Source: an uncultured Granulosicoccus sp. (lineage in GTDB: Bacteria; Pseudomonadota; Gammaproteobacteria; Granulosicoccales; Granulosicoccaceae). Taken from it: 64,000 bases of DNA. The stretch covers positions 51,652 through 115,651 of the forward strand of contig CANLNQ010000024.1 of the NCBI GenBank assembly GCA_947492525.1, written 5' to 3'. Under the pieces are notes generated by a model, which saw only the letters and a program-made list of their open reading frames with translations, made no database searches and had not been told where the DNA came from. The position numbers were made by a program, and so were the translations under genes. How positions within the stretch are numbered: position 1 is the first letter of the stretch; every line of letters starts with the position of its first letter. Positions 28,363 to 37,270 of the stretch are shown here, piece after piece.

Positions 28363-29650
28363 TTTCTTTGCTGGAATAGAAAAACTGGAATACAACCCTG
28401 ATTCCTCATCTCTGGCTTTCCGCCATTACAACCCGGAGGAAATGCTGCTGGGCAAGCGGATGGAAGATCAGCTGCGCTTTGCCGTGGCCTATTGGCACAG
28501 CTTTGCCTGGCCCGGCGGTGATCCGTTCGGGGACGCCACCTTCGAGCGTCCCTGGTTTGGCGATACGATGCAATTGGCGAAGCTGAAGGCCGATGTGGCA
28601 TTCGAGATGTTCGAGATTCTGGGTGCGCCGTTCTTCTGCTGGCACGATGCGGACATTCGGCCCGAAGGCTCAAGCTTCAAGGAAAGCCGCAGAAACTTCG
28701 AGGACATCATCGACTACTTTGCACAGAAGATGGAGAGTAGCCAGACTCGCCTCCTGTGGGGAACGGCGAACATGTTCAGCCATCGCCGTTTCATGTCCGG
28801 CGCTGCAACCAATCCGGATCCGGAAATCTTCGCCTGGTCAGCCGCTACCGTGAAGCTGTGCATGGATGCCACTCAGAAACTCGGTGGCGAGAATTACGTT
28901 CTGTGGGGTGGCAGAGAAGGCTATGAGACGCTTCTCAACACCGACCTCAAGCGCGAGAGAGCGCAGGCCGGTCGCTTCCTGCAGATGGTGGTTGATTACA
29001 AGCACAAGATCGGTTTCAAGGGAGCCATTCTGGTCGAGCCGAAACCACAGGAGCCATCCAAGCATCAATACGACTTCGACGTCGCCACGGTGTATGGCTT
29101 TCTGAAGGAGTTCGGTCTGGAGGGAGAAGTGAAGATGAACATCGAACAGGGCCATGCCATTCTGGCAGGGCATTCGTTCGAGCATGAGCTGGCACTGGCG
29201 GCCTCTCTGGGTATTCTCGGTTCCATCGACATGAACCGCAACGACTACCAGTCCGGCTGGGATACCGACCAGTTCCCCAACAATGTACCTGAGGTTGCTC
29301 TGGCGTATTACGAAGTCCTGCGTTCCGGTGGCTTCACGACGGGTGGTACCAATTTCGATGCCAAGCTGCGTCGCCAGTCACTGGATCCGATGGATCTGAT
29401 TGCCGGACATGCGGGCGCCATGGATGTCTGTGCCCGAGGGTTGAAGGCGGCGGCGGCGATGCTGGAAGATGGCACGCTCGAGAAGATGCGCAATGAGCGC
29501 TATGCCGGATGGGATAGCGACTATGGCAAGACGCTGATGCAGAGTGATCTTGCCAGCATTGCCAGCGATGTGGAATCCAGTGGCATCGATCCGAAGCCGA
29601 GATCCGGACGGCAGGAAGTGCTGGAAAATCTCGTCAATCGTTTCGTTTGA
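28355..29650 (+). CDS. xylA: Xylose isomerase
   Basis: This 431-residue class II xylose isomerase has the catalytic His in [11 protein letters not shown] (His97). The metal and substrate site is in [19 protein letters not shown], and [11 protein letters not shown] and [19 protein letters not shown] are also intact. It converts D-xylose to D-xylulose and also acts on glucose/fructose in some species. All catalytic residues I could check are present. AAGG lies 5 bp before the ATG, which overlaps the lacI-type gene. No xylulokinase gene (xylB) occurs in the operon or window, so the next step would depend on a kinase elsewhere. Confidence 0.95.
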   Translation: MTDFFAGIEKLEYNPDSSSLAFRHYNPEEMLLGKRMEDQLRFAVAYWHSFAWPGGDPFGDATFERPWFGDTMQLAKLKADVAFEMFEILGAPFFCWHDADIRPEGSSFKESRRNFEDIIDYFAQKMESSQTRLLWGTANMFSHRRFMSGAATNPDPEIFAWSAATVKLCMDATQKLGGENYVLWGGREGYETLLNTDLKRERAQAGRFLQMVVDYKHKIGFKGAILVEPKPQEPSKHQYDFDVATVYGFLKEFGLEGEVKMNIEQGHAILAGHSFEHELALAASLGILGSIDMNRNDYQSGWDTDQFPNNVPEVALAYYEVLRSGGFTTGGTNFDAKLRRQSLDPMDLIAGHAGAMDVCARGLKAAAAMLEDGTLEKMRNERYAGWDSDYGKTLMQSDLASIASDVESSGIDPKPRSGRQEVLENLVNRFV

Positions 29651-29687
29651 TCCAACTGTCTGATCTGTACACCGGGAGGAGAAAAGC

Positions 29688-30743
29688 ATGAAGAACCTGA
29701 AAGGCCCAGCGTTGTTTCTGGCACAGTTTGCGGGTGATGAAGCGCCGCACAACAGCTGGGACAGCATCACCAAGTGGGCGGCAGACTGTGGTTACAAGGG
29801 GGTGCAGGTACCCAGCTGGGATGCCCGCCTGTTCGATCTGGACAAGGCTGCTGCCAGCAAGGACTACTGCGATGAATTCAAGGGCAAGGCGCTTGAAAAC
29901 GGCGTGGAGGTCACCGAGTTGTCTACACACCTGCAAGGGCAGCTGGTAGCGGTTCATCCGGCTTACGACAATGCGTTCGATGGCTTCGCCGATCCGTCTG
30001 TACGTGGCAATCCGAAAGCCCGGCAGGCCTGGGCTGTTGACCAGATGATGAAGGCCATTTCGGCATCAGCCAATATGGGAATCAAGAATCACGCCTCGTT
30101 CTCCGGTGCTCTGGCCTGGCCCTATCTGTACCCCTGGCCACAACGGCCTGCCGGTCTGGTGGAAACGGCCTTCGATGAACTGGCAGCTCGCTGGCGTCCC
30201 ATTCTCGATCATGCTGACGAGAACGATGTGAACATCTGCTATGAGATTCATCCGGGGGAAGATCTGCACGATGGGGTGACCTTCGAGATGTTCCTGGAAC
30301 GAGTCGACAATCACAGTCGGTGCAACATGTTGTACGACCCATCGCACTACGTACTGCAATGCCTGGACTATCTCGACAACATCGATATCTACAAGGATCG
30401 CATCAAGATGTTCCATGTGAAGGATGCCGAGTTCAACCCGACCGGGCGCCAGGGCGTGTACTCGGGTTATCAGCCATGGGTGGATCGTGCCGGACGCTTC
30501 CGTTCGCTGGGTGACGGCCAGGTGGACTTCGTGTCCATCTTCTCGAAGATGGCCGCCAATGATTTCGATGGTTGGGCTGTCGTCGAGTGGGAATGCTGCC
30601 TCAAGCACCCTGAAGACGGGGCAAGAGAAGGTGCTCAGTTCGTATCCGAGCACATCATTCGTGTGACTGAACGCGCGTTCGATGACTTCGCCGACGGTGG
30701 TACCGATGAGGCTGCAAACCGCAAGATGCTGGGGATCGACTGA
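29688..30743 (+). CDS. TIM-barrel sugar isomerase/epimerase (AP_endonuc_2 family)
   Basis: The 351-residue protein has the xylose-isomerase-like TIM-barrel pattern: KGVQVPSWD, NICYEIHPGED with the metal-binding Glu and His, NMLYDPSHYVLQ, KMFHVKDAEF and WAVVEWECCLKHPEDG. A strong GGAGG lies before the ATG. Members include hexose and inositol epimerases and, in some cases, the lyase-type partner of Gfo/Idh/MocA oxidoreductases in glycoside cleavage. The next gene is exactly such an oxidoreductase, overlapping by TGATG, so the two probably act in sequence. The precise substrate cannot be read from the sequence. Confidence 0.85.
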   Translation: MKNLKGPALFLAQFAGDEAPHNSWDSITKWAADCGYKGVQVPSWDARLFDLDKAAASKDYCDEFKGKALENGVEVTELSTHLQGQLVAVHPAYDNAFDGFADPSVRGNPKARQAWAVDQMMKAISASANMGIKNHASFSGALAWPYLYPWPQRPAGLVETAFDELAARWRPILDHADENDVNICYEIHPGEDLHDGVTFEMFLERVDNHSRCNMLYDPSHYVLQCLDYLDNIDIYKDRIKMFHVKDAEFNPTGRQGVYSGYQPWVDRAGRFRSLGDGQVDFVSIFSKMAANDFDGWAVVEWECCLKHPEDGAREGAQFVSEHIIRVTERAFDDFADGGTDEAANRKMLGID

Positions 30744-31888
30744 TGGCACACAAGGGTAGAATCCGCCTGGGCATGGTCGGCGGTGGTAACGATGCGTTCA
30801 TTGGCGGCGTCCATCGAATCGCCTCCCGCATCGATGACCGTTTCGAACTGGTGTCGGGTGCGTTGTCCTCCACTGCCGAGAAGTCTCGCGCTTCGGGCGA
30901 GGCACTGGGTCTGCCGCGCATTCACGACGACTTCGTGCAGATGGCGTCGGCAGAGGCGGCGCTCGAGGATGGTATCGAGGCGGTATCCATCGTGACGCCG
31001 AACCATATGCATCATGCGGCGGCGAAGGAGTTTCTGGCGCGTGGCATTCACGTCATCTGCGACAAGCCGCTGACTGCCACGATGGATGAGGCACGTGAGC
31101 TGGAAAAAGCGGTGCAGAGCTCCGGCGCCTTGTTCATTCTGACGCACAACTACACAGCCTATCCGATGATTCGCCAGGCCAGAGAGATGATCGCGGCTGG
31201 CGAGCTGGGTGAGCTTCGCGTTGTGCAGGCCGAATACCCGCAGGACTGGCTGACAGAATCGATGGAGAAAGAAGGTTTGAAGCAGGCCGAATGGCGTACC
31301 GATCCCGCGCGCTCGGGGGCCGGTGGTTCGGTGGGTGATATCGGCACACATGCGCACAATCTGGCCTGCTTCGTCACCGGTCTGAGCGTGGAAAAACTGG
31401 CTGCCGATCTGCAGTGTTTCGGTGAAGGTCGTCAGCTGGACGATAACGTTCATACGCTGCTGCGCTTTACCAATGGTGTGCGGGGCATGCTGTGGTGCAG
31501 CCAGATCGCACCGGGTAATGAAAATGGCCTGAAACTGCGGGTTTACGGCAGCAAGGGCGGCCTGGAGTGGAGTCAGGAAGATCCCAACTACCTGTGGTTT
31601 ACCCGCCAGGGCAAGCCGAAGCAGTTGTTGACGCGCTCCGGTGCCGGCGCCATGGATGCTGCCGCCGCTGTGTCTCGAGTTCCCGCCGGTCACCCCGAAG
31701 GCTACCTTGAAGGCTTCGCCAATCTGTACACCGAAGCGGCGGATGCGATTCGTGCAGTACAGGGCGGCGCTTCCCGGGAAAGCGCGATGGGGCTGCTGCC
31801 GGGCATAGAGCAAGGCATGGCGGGCATGGCCTTCATCTCTGCCTGTGTGGAGTCTTCAGCGCAGGATGCGGCCTGGGTGAACCTGTAA
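30743..31888 (+). CDS. Gfo/Idh/MocA family oxidoreductase
   Basis: The 381-residue enzyme has an N-terminal NAD(P)-binding Rossmann fold (LGMVGGGNDAFIGGVHR) and the EKP-like family motif HVICDKPLTATMDEA (here CDKP, with Asp for Glu). The C-terminal alpha/beta domain carries the conserved catalytic His region GGSVGDIGTHAHN. These enzymes oxidise or reduce hydroxyl groups on sugars or inositols. The start overlaps the previous stop and the stop overlaps the next start (TAATG), so expression is tightly coupled with the transporter. Confidence 0.9.
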   Translation: MAHKGRIRLGMVGGGNDAFIGGVHRIASRIDDRFELVSGALSSTAEKSRASGEALGLPRIHDDFVQMASAEAALEDGIEAVSIVTPNHMHHAAAKEFLARGIHVICDKPLTATMDEARELEKAVQSSGALFILTHNYTAYPMIRQAREMIAAGELGELRVVQAEYPQDWLTESMEKEGLKQAEWRTDPARSGAGGSVGDIGTHAHNLACFVTGLSVEKLAADLQCFGEGRQLDDNVHTLLRFTNGVRGMLWCSQIAPGNENGLKLRVYGSKGGLEWSQEDPNYLWFTRQGKPKQLLTRSGAGAMDAAAAVSRVPAGHPEGYLEGFANLYTEAADAIRAVQGGASRESAMGLLPGIEQGMAGMAFISACVESSAQDAAWVNL

Positions 31889-33432
31889 TGTCTCTTCCCG
31901 TTCTTGCTCTTCAGGGCGTCAGCAAGCGTTTCGGGCCGATCGAGGTTCTGCACAGTATCGATCTGACGCTGCGTTCAGGTGAAGTGCATGCCCTGATTGG
32001 CGAGAACGGCGCTGGCAAATCCACGACCATGAAGATCCTTGCCGGCTATCAGCCGGCAAGCGAGGGCGAGATTCTGCTGGACGACAAGGTGGTCAGCTTC
32101 GGTAGCCTGCATGATGGCGAGGAGGCCGGCATCGTCATGATCCACCAGGAGTTCAATCTGGCCGAACAGCTCAGCGTGGAGCAGAATATCTTCCTCGGTC
32201 GTGAATTGAAGAAAGGCTGGTTGCTGGACAAGTCAGAGATGCGTCGCCGGACGAGGGCGTATCTGGATCGCGTCGAATGTACCGTCGACCCCGATGCTCT
32301 GGTGTCAAGCCTGTCGAACTCCGACAAGCAGATGGTGGAGATAGCCAAGGCTCTGTCTCGTGATGCGCGTGTGCTGATCATGGATGAGCCTACCGCGGTG
32401 CTGACCAATCGGGAAACCGGTGTGTTGTTCGATCAGGTTCGTGCCTTGCGTGCCTCCGGTACCGCCATCCTGTTCACCTCTCACAAACTGGATGAGGTAG
32501 CGGAGGTCTCCGATCAGGTGACGGTCATGCGCGATGGCGCCGTCGTGCACTCGGGACCCGCCTCGCAGATCGATGAAGATCGCATGGCGACAACCATGGT
32601 GGGCCGGGATGTGTCGGATTTGTATCCTGCCAAGCCGAGGGTGTCGAACGATGCCGAGACCGTGCTTGCCGTGGAAGGGCTCACGGTTCCGGGATTCGCT
32701 CAAGATCTGTCCTTCGAGTTGAGGCAGGGCGAGATTCTGGGAATCGGTGGCTTGATCGGTGCGGGTCGCACCGAAGCCATGGAAGGCTTGTGCGGCTTGC
32801 GAACGGCCAGTGCAGCCTCGGTCAGGCTGTTCGGCGAACAGGTGCAGATGAAAACGCCGGGAGATGCCCAGCGACGGGGGCTGTGCTACCTGACCGAGGA
32901 TCGCAAGCTGCGCGGGCTGGTTCTCGATTGGGGCATGCGCGAGAATCTCACGCTGCAAACCCTGTTCCGGTTCGGATCCTTCCTGATCGACGGTCGCGCC
33001 GAAGAAGCCGCTCTGACGCAGGCCATCAAGGAGTTCGATATTCGCGCCGGCAGCAGGGCGGTTCGTGTCGGCAATCTCTCGGGTGGCAATCAGCAGAAGT
33101 TGCTGCTGGCCAAGGTGATGTTGTCGGAGCCGCGCATTCTGATCGTGGATGAGCCAACACGTGGTATCGACATCGGCACCAAACAGCAGATCTATGTCTT
33201 CCTGCGACAGCTGGCAGCGCAAGGGCACGCCATCATCATGATCACCTCCGAAATGCCTGAACTGATCGGCCTGGCCGATCGCGTCATGGTCATGCGCCTG
33301 GGGCAGATTGCCGGCACCCTTGATGAACAGGCCATTACGGAAGACTCCATTGTTCGCCTCTCCATGGGACTCGAGGCAACTTCATCGAACACAGCTGCGG
33401 ATTCACCGTTGGCTCAAGACAGACTCCTATGA
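31888..33432 (+). CDS. Sugar ABC importer ATPase (XylG/RbsA/MglA type), two nucleotide-binding domains
   Basis: The 514-residue protein contains two ATPase domains. The first (about 5-240) has Walker A GENGAGKSTTMK, a signature variant LSNSDKQMVEIAKAL and Walker B LIMDEPTAVL. The second (about 255-500) has a degenerate Walker A (IGGLIGAGRTE), signature LSGGNQQKLLLAKVM and LIVDEPTRGIDIG. This double form is standard for CUT2 monosaccharide importers such as XylFGH and RbsABC. Substrate is inferred from the adjacent xylose isomerase. The stop overlaps the next start by ATGA. Confidence 0.93.
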   Translation: MSLPVLALQGVSKRFGPIEVLHSIDLTLRSGEVHALIGENGAGKSTTMKILAGYQPASEGEILLDDKVVSFGSLHDGEEAGIVMIHQEFNLAEQLSVEQNIFLGRELKKGWLLDKSEMRRRTRAYLDRVECTVDPDALVSSLSNSDKQMVEIAKALSRDARVLIMDEPTAVLTNRETGVLFDQVRALRASGTAILFTSHKLDEVAEVSDQVTVMRDGAVVHSGPASQIDEDRMATTMVGRDVSDLYPAKPRVSNDAETVLAVEGLTVPGFAQDLSFELRQGEILGIGGLIGAGRTEAMEGLCGLRTASAASVRLFGEQVQMKTPGDAQRRGLCYLTEDRKLRGLVLDWGMRENLTLQTLFRFGSFLIDGRAEEAALTQAIKEFDIRAGSRAVRVGNLSGGNQQKLLLAKVMLSEPRILIVDEPTRGIDIGTKQQIYVFLRQLAAQGHAIIMITSEMPELIGLADRVMVMRLGQIAGTLDEQAITEDSIVRLSMGLEATSSNTAADSPLAQDRLL

Positions 33433-34436
33433 GCGACGAAACCATGTCAACATCATCCTCGTCCGGATCCAGGCTGCCGTCCATGGCCGTCATCGGTCCG
33501 GTGCTCGCACTGATTGTGCTGGTCGTCATTGGCGCGATGATGAATTCCAATTTCCTCAGTGCGGCCAATATCACCAATGTACTGGCCCGATCTGCATTCA
33601 TCGGCATCATCGCGGTGGGCATGACCTTCGTCATCACATCCGGTGGACTGGATCTGTCCGTGGGTTCGATGGCAGCCTTTATCGCCGGTCTGATGATTCT
33701 GGTCATGAACGCAGCCTTGCCCAGCATGGGCGTTGGCGTACCCATCATTCTGCTGGGCATGGCGGTGGCCCTGATCGCAGGTCTTGCGGCGGGCATGCTC
33801 AACGGGTTTCTGATCACCGTTCTGGGTATCGAGGCGTTCATCGTCACGCTCGGCTCGATGGGTATCTACCGAAGTCTGGTGACCTGGCTGGCAGATGGCG
33901 GTACCTTGTCTCTGGATTTTTCGCTTCGTACCTTCTATCGCCCGGTCTACTTCGACGGCATTCTGGGTATCAGCTGGCCGATCATCGTCTTCGCGCTGGT
34001 GGTCATCATCGGACAGATCGTCATGTCGCGATCGGTATTCGGACGTCATTGCGCGGCCACCGGCTCCAATGAACACGTCGCTCATTATTCGAACGTCAAT
34101 GTCAACCGTACTCGCTTGATCACCTATGCCGCCCTGGGGGTTCTGGTCGGCATTGCCACCATCATGTATGTACCTCGTCTCGGGTCGGCATCCTCGTCCA
34201 CCGGTGTTCTGTGGGAACTGGAAGCCATTGCTGCCGTGATCATCGGCGGCACCGTGCTCAAGGGCGGTTTCGGTCGAGTCTGGGGGACCGTGATCGGGGT
34301 GCTCATTCTGAGTCTCATCGACAACATACTGAATTTGACGGACTTTGTATCGCCCTATCTCAACGGGGCGATACAGGGGATCATCATCATTCTCGCTGTC
34401 ATCCTTCAGCGTGAATCAAAAGCGGTCAACCAGTAA
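33429..34436 (+). CDS. Sugar ABC importer permease (XylH/RbsC type)
   Basis: The 335-residue inner-membrane protein has about eight to ten hydrophobic helices. The CUT2 permease pattern includes GMTFVITSGGLDLSVGSM (a classic RbsC/XylH motif), GMLNGFLITVLGIEAFIVTLG, and EAIAAVIIGGTVLKGG. It pairs with the double-domain ATPase upstream, whose stop overlaps the start. By family it should transport a monosaccharide through the inner membrane. Confidence 0.93.
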   Translation: MSDETMSTSSSSGSRLPSMAVIGPVLALIVLVVIGAMMNSNFLSAANITNVLARSAFIGIIAVGMTFVITSGGLDLSVGSMAAFIAGLMILVMNAALPSMGVGVPIILLGMAVALIAGLAAGMLNGFLITVLGIEAFIVTLGSMGIYRSLVTWLADGGTLSLDFSLRTFYRPVYFDGILGISWPIIVFALVVIIGQIVMSRSVFGRHCAATGSNEHVAHYSNVNVNRTRLITYAALGVLVGIATIMYVPRLGSASSSTGVLWELEAIAAVIIGGTVLKGGFGRVWGTVIGVLILSLIDNILNLTDFVSPYLNGAIQGIIIILAVILQRESKAVNQ

Positions 34437-34475
34437 GCAAAGCCGCATTCCTTGAAAACCTTGGAGAAGAAGAAC

Positions 34476-35420
34476 GTGAAAAAAACCACCCTGTTATCCG
34501 CCGCCATTGCGGCAAGCCTGTTCGCAGGTTCTGCCATGGCGGAATCCAAAGTCATTGGCGTCTCCATTCCTGCTGCCACACACGGTTGGGCTGGCGGCAT
34601 GAACTTTCACGCCAAGCAGGCTATCGAGCGTCTTGAAGCCGTTTACGAAGATCTGGACTTCGTGCTGGCAACGGCACCGAACGCCGGCAAGCAGGTCAAC
34701 GATATCGAAGACATGGTCGCTACTCGTGGTATTGATGCACTTGTGGTTCTGCCGTTCGAATCCGATCCTCTGACGCCTCCCATTCAGGCGGTTGCCGACT
34801 CGGGCGCCTGGGTGACTGTTGTCGACCGTGGTCTGTCAGTGCCGGGTATCGAGGATCTCTACGTCGCTGGCGACAACTCCGGCTTCGGCAAGGTTGCCGG
34901 TGAATTCATGGTCTCGAATATGCCGGACGGCGGTGACATCGTTGTATTCAGAGGGATTCCCACCACCATCGATAACGAACGTGTGGATGCGTTCACCGCA
35001 GCCATCGAAGGCTCCGGCATCAACGTGCTGGCCATGGAGCACGGCAACTGGAACCGCGACGACAGCTTCACCGTGATGGAGGACTTCCTGTCGAAGTATC
35101 CGAACATCGATGCGGTCTGGGCATCCGACGATGACATGGCCATCGGTATTCTGGCTGCCATCGAAGCGGCCGGTCGTGATGATGTTCAGTTCGTCCTGGG
35201 CGGTGCAGGCATGAAGGAGATGATCAAGCGGACCGCCGATGGTGACCAGATGATCCCCGCCAATGTCACTTACCCGCCGGGCATGATTGCCACCGCAATC
35301 GAATTGACCGCCGTCGGCATGACGTCCAGTTCGCCGGTCTCGGGTACATTCACCATCGGTTCTGTTCTGGTCACCGAAGACAATGCGATGGATTTCTACT
35401 TCCCCGACAGCCCGTTCTGA
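34476..35420 (+). CDS. Periplasmic sugar-binding protein of the ABC importer
   Basis: The 314-residue RbsB-like protein is best started at GTG 34476: GGAG lies about 9 bp upstream and the sequence then reads as a signal peptide ending in GSAMAES. An in-frame TTG at 34452 would add eight residues. Ligand-binding features of the RbsB/XylF fold include VIGVSIPAATHGWAGGM, the hinge-proximal RGIDALVVLPFESDPL, and the ligand loop near VWASDDDMAIG. Placed last in the operon, which is less common than the binding protein first. A nested hairpin follows. Confidence 0.92.
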   Translation: MKKTTLLSAAIAASLFAGSAMAESKVIGVSIPAATHGWAGGMNFHAKQAIERLEAVYEDLDFVLATAPNAGKQVNDIEDMVATRGIDALVVLPFESDPLTPPIQAVADSGAWVTVVDRGLSVPGIEDLYVAGDNSGFGKVAGEFMVSNMPDGGDIVVFRGIPTTIDNERVDAFTAAIEGSGINVLAMEHGNWNRDDSFTVMEDFLSKYPNIDAVWASDDDMAIGILAAIEAAGRDDVQFVLGGAGMKEMIKRTADGDQMIPANVTYPPGMIATAIELTAVGMTSSSPVSGTFTIGSVLVTEDNAMDFYFPDSPF

Positions 35421-35470
35421 TTGCGCGAAAGACAGAGTCCGAGCGCTGGGTGAACGGATGATTGACGGTC

Positions 35471-35533
35471 GATGCAGCATGACGCCAGAGCACCCCTGAC
35501 GGGGTGCCAGTAACAATGGCGGTGTGCTGCATC
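35471..35533 (+). terminator. Nested hairpin closing the sugar operon
   Basis: GATGCAGCA (35471-35479) is complementary to TGCTGCATC (35525-35533). Inside this, GCACCCC (35490-35496) pairs with GGGGTGC (35501-35507) around a TGAC tetraloop, and GCC/GGC at 35484-35486 and 35519-35521 add to the stem. The structure lies 50 bp after the binding-protein stop. No U-tract follows, so it may be a transcript end-stabiliser or a Rho-assisted site. Confidence 0.5.
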
Positions 35534-35578
35534 GCGGCAACCGGCGCCTGGACTTCATCAAATTTGCGTCCCGCCCGC

Positions 35579-35833
35579 TCAGCGGCGTTGCAGCTCTCTT
35601 ATGGCCAGCACCGAGGAATAGGTTGATACCAGATAGGGCACGCAGAAGGTCAGCAGTATCTTGAGGGCCACGATGCCATCGATGTCTCCGGACATCAGGC
35701 GATCCCCGTGATTGATGATTGCCAGCATCAGGCCCACGATCAGAGCGACAGATGCTGCTCGTTTGACCACGGATGTGCAGCAGGCAATCTGTATCAGGCT
35801 CTTGGCGGGCTTGGATTGAGTGCCGGGACTCAT
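35579..35833 (-). CDS. nrtS: Small nitrate/nitrite transporter NrtS-like membrane protein
   Basis: The 84-residue protein has two predicted membrane helices. The conserved core is ALIVGLMLAIINHGDRL and ...LLTFCVPYLVSTYSSV, matching the NrtS family, whose NHGD motif is characteristic. NrtS proteins transport nitrate or nitrite in cyanobacteria and other bacteria and consist of paired short subunits. The start at 35833 has no Shine-Dalgarno sequence but overlaps the stop of a short upstream ORF (ATGA), so it is likely translated by coupling. No nitrate assimilation genes are nearby. Confidence 0.7.
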   Translation of the reverse strand: MSPGTQSKPAKSLIQIACCTSVVKRAASVALIVGLMLAIINHGDRLMSGDIDGIVALKILLTFCVPYLVSTYSSVLAIRELQRR

Positions 35834-35907
35834 CTTGTCAGGAAGGCAGAATCTGTCAGGGAAGAGAGGCAGTAGTCAGACTCGATTTCGAAGTTTTCCT
35901 GTTGCAT
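35830..35907 (-). CDS. Short leader ORF (25 codons) coupled to nrtS
   Basis: A 25-codon frame starts at ATG 35907 and reads MQQENFEIESDYCLSS... before ending at TGA 35830-35832, overlapping the nrtS start by four bases. AGGG lies 8 bp upstream of its ATG, a usable ribosome binding site, whereas nrtS itself has none. A six-codon longer version starts at 35925. The peptide has no recognisable domain. A role in coupling or attenuation is inferred; it may also be chance. Confidence 0.4.
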   Translation of the reverse strand: MQQENFEIESDYCLSSLTDSAFLTR

Positions 35908-36286
35908 GCGAATTACCCTGAACATGGTTGAAGGGGCGATAGTATCCCGGGAAGCGATCTTGCTGTGCATCGCATCGGGTGTTACCGGTCTTATCCAGAC
36001 GAGCTGAAAACCGGAATTCCCGGCGGCAGTTGTGTCGAAGGAACAGGAAGACGCGCACATGACCTGCTCAGGCTTTACGACAAATGTCTGCTTCACAAGT
36101 TCATACGCGGCAAGGATGTGGCTCGAATGTACAAGCACGACCGATACCCCGAGTGAACAGGCAAGCCGTGCGGTGAGAAAGCCTGGCAGGCAGAGTATGA
36201 AAGTGCTTGCTCCGGCCGCGAATGCAGGCATGGTTCGTCGTCCCGACGGCGGGCTTGAACACGTCTGATTCGCCAGGCTCGGCGGC
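35908..36286. other. Gene-free stretch between nrtS leader and LysR gene
   Basis: About 380 bp without a convincing gene on either strand. Frames here give products rich in Cys/Ser/Arg that also overlap the lysR end, so I do not call them. The region should contain the promoter of nrtS. I see no clear terminator or riboswitch-like fold by eye. Confidence 0.35.
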
Positions 36287-37162
36287 TCAACCCTGAAGCA
36301 AGTCCATGAAGGCATTCGCGGCGCGGGACAGCGTTCTGCCTCGCAGACAGACCGAGCCGAGTCTGCGTTGCATCGTCAAACCCTTCACCGGGACGGCAAT
36401 CACCCCGTCATCGATCATGTTGCTGGGCAAGGCACTCCAGCCCAGCCCGACAGACACCATCATCTTGATGGTCTCCAGATAGTTGGTTTCCAGCGAGGTT
36501 TCAACCGAGACGTGAAAGGGGCGTAGTGCTTCCAGCAGTATGGTGCGTGTCACGGTGCCGCGTGCCGGTAGTACGGCATTGTAGGAGGTCAGTTGTTCGG
36601 CACTGATTTCGTCACCCGCTGCCACTTTCTCGGCCAGTGGGTGATCCGGTGCGCAGACGATACTCAGAGGGTCAGGCCACACCAGTTCAGTCAATAGGGC
36701 GTTTTCCAGTTGGTCGGGCAGGGTGACCACGGCCAGCTCGATATGCCCGTTGAGCACTTCATCGCAGGCCAGCTCCGAGTCCATGAACAGCAGGTCCAGC
36801 TCCACATCCGGATAGGTCTGCGTAAAGGCTTTCAGTACCGGTGGCAGGCGGTGGATACCGACATGGTGGCTGGTTGCGAGCCTCAGGCGACCGCCGACGT
36901 CTGCGCCGAGAGACAATACTTCATCGCGACTGATCTGGATATCCGCCAGAATCCGGCGGCAACTGGTCAGAAACTTGTGCCCAGCCTCGGTCAATTGTAT
37001 GCCTCGGCCCAATCGGTCGAACAGGGCGACGCCCAGATCATCCTCCAGTGCCGCAACGCGCTTGCTCACCGCGGGTTGGGTCATGAACAGCTGTTCTGAT
37101 GCGCGCGAGAACGAACCCAGCTCGGCGACGGCCACAAAGGCCTTCATTGTTGCAATATCCAT
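36287..37162 (-). CDS. LysR family transcriptional regulator divergent from leuC
   Basis: The 291-residue regulator starts at ATG 37162 with MDIATMKAFVAVAELGSFSRASEQL, a typical LysR helix-turn-helix (about residues 1-60), followed by the effector domain from about residue 88. An upstream in-frame start (to 37198) would add residues not seen in the family. It faces leuC across 108 bp containing two dyads. This layout resembles leucine-operon LysR regulators such as LeuO, but orthology is not shown, so I give no symbol. Regulation of leuCD is inferred. Confidence 0.9.
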   Translation of the reverse strand: MDIATMKAFVAVAELGSFSRASEQLFMTQPAVSKRVAALEDDLGVALFDRLGRGIQLTEAGHKFLTSCRRILADIQISRDEVLSLGADVGGRLRLATSHHVGIHRLPPVLKAFTQTYPDVELDLLFMDSELACDEVLNGHIELAVVTLPDQLENALLTELVWPDPLSIVCAPDHPLAEKVAAGDEISAEQLTSYNAVLPARGTVTRTILLEALRPFHVSVETSLETNYLETIKMMVSVGLGWSALPSNMIDDGVIAVPVKGLTMQRRLGSVCLRGRTLSRAANAFMDLLQG

Positions 37163-37168
37163 CCAATT

Positions 37169-37199
37169 ATTCCAACATGGAATGCAATTGATAATCAAT
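37169..37199. promoter_or_regulatory. Two adjacent LysR-type dyads in the lysR-leuC divergent region
   Basis: ATTCCAACATGGAAT (37169-37183) is an inverted repeat of ATTCCA with a three-base spacer and fits the T-N11-A rule. ATTGATAATCAAT (37187-37199) is a perfect dyad with one central base. They are three bases apart. Tandem dyads of this kind are typical recognition and activation sites for LysR proteins bound as tetramers. Confidence 0.6.
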
Positions 37200-37270
37200 A
37201 TGAATTTGAGTTATTTGAATCAAGCCGATAGAATTCACTTCCCTCAGAATTTCCAGGAAGGCATTGGCAG

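Noticed and set aside
30635..31813. Long minus-strand frame opposite the Gfo/Idh/MocA gene
   Set aside because: It overlaps an intact family gene on the other strand and has no supporting features.
35908..36315. Upstream extension of the nrtS leader frame to about 161 codons
   Set aside because: The extended frame runs back into the lysR end and has Cys/Ser-rich, non-conserved content; only the last 25 codons have a ribosome binding site.
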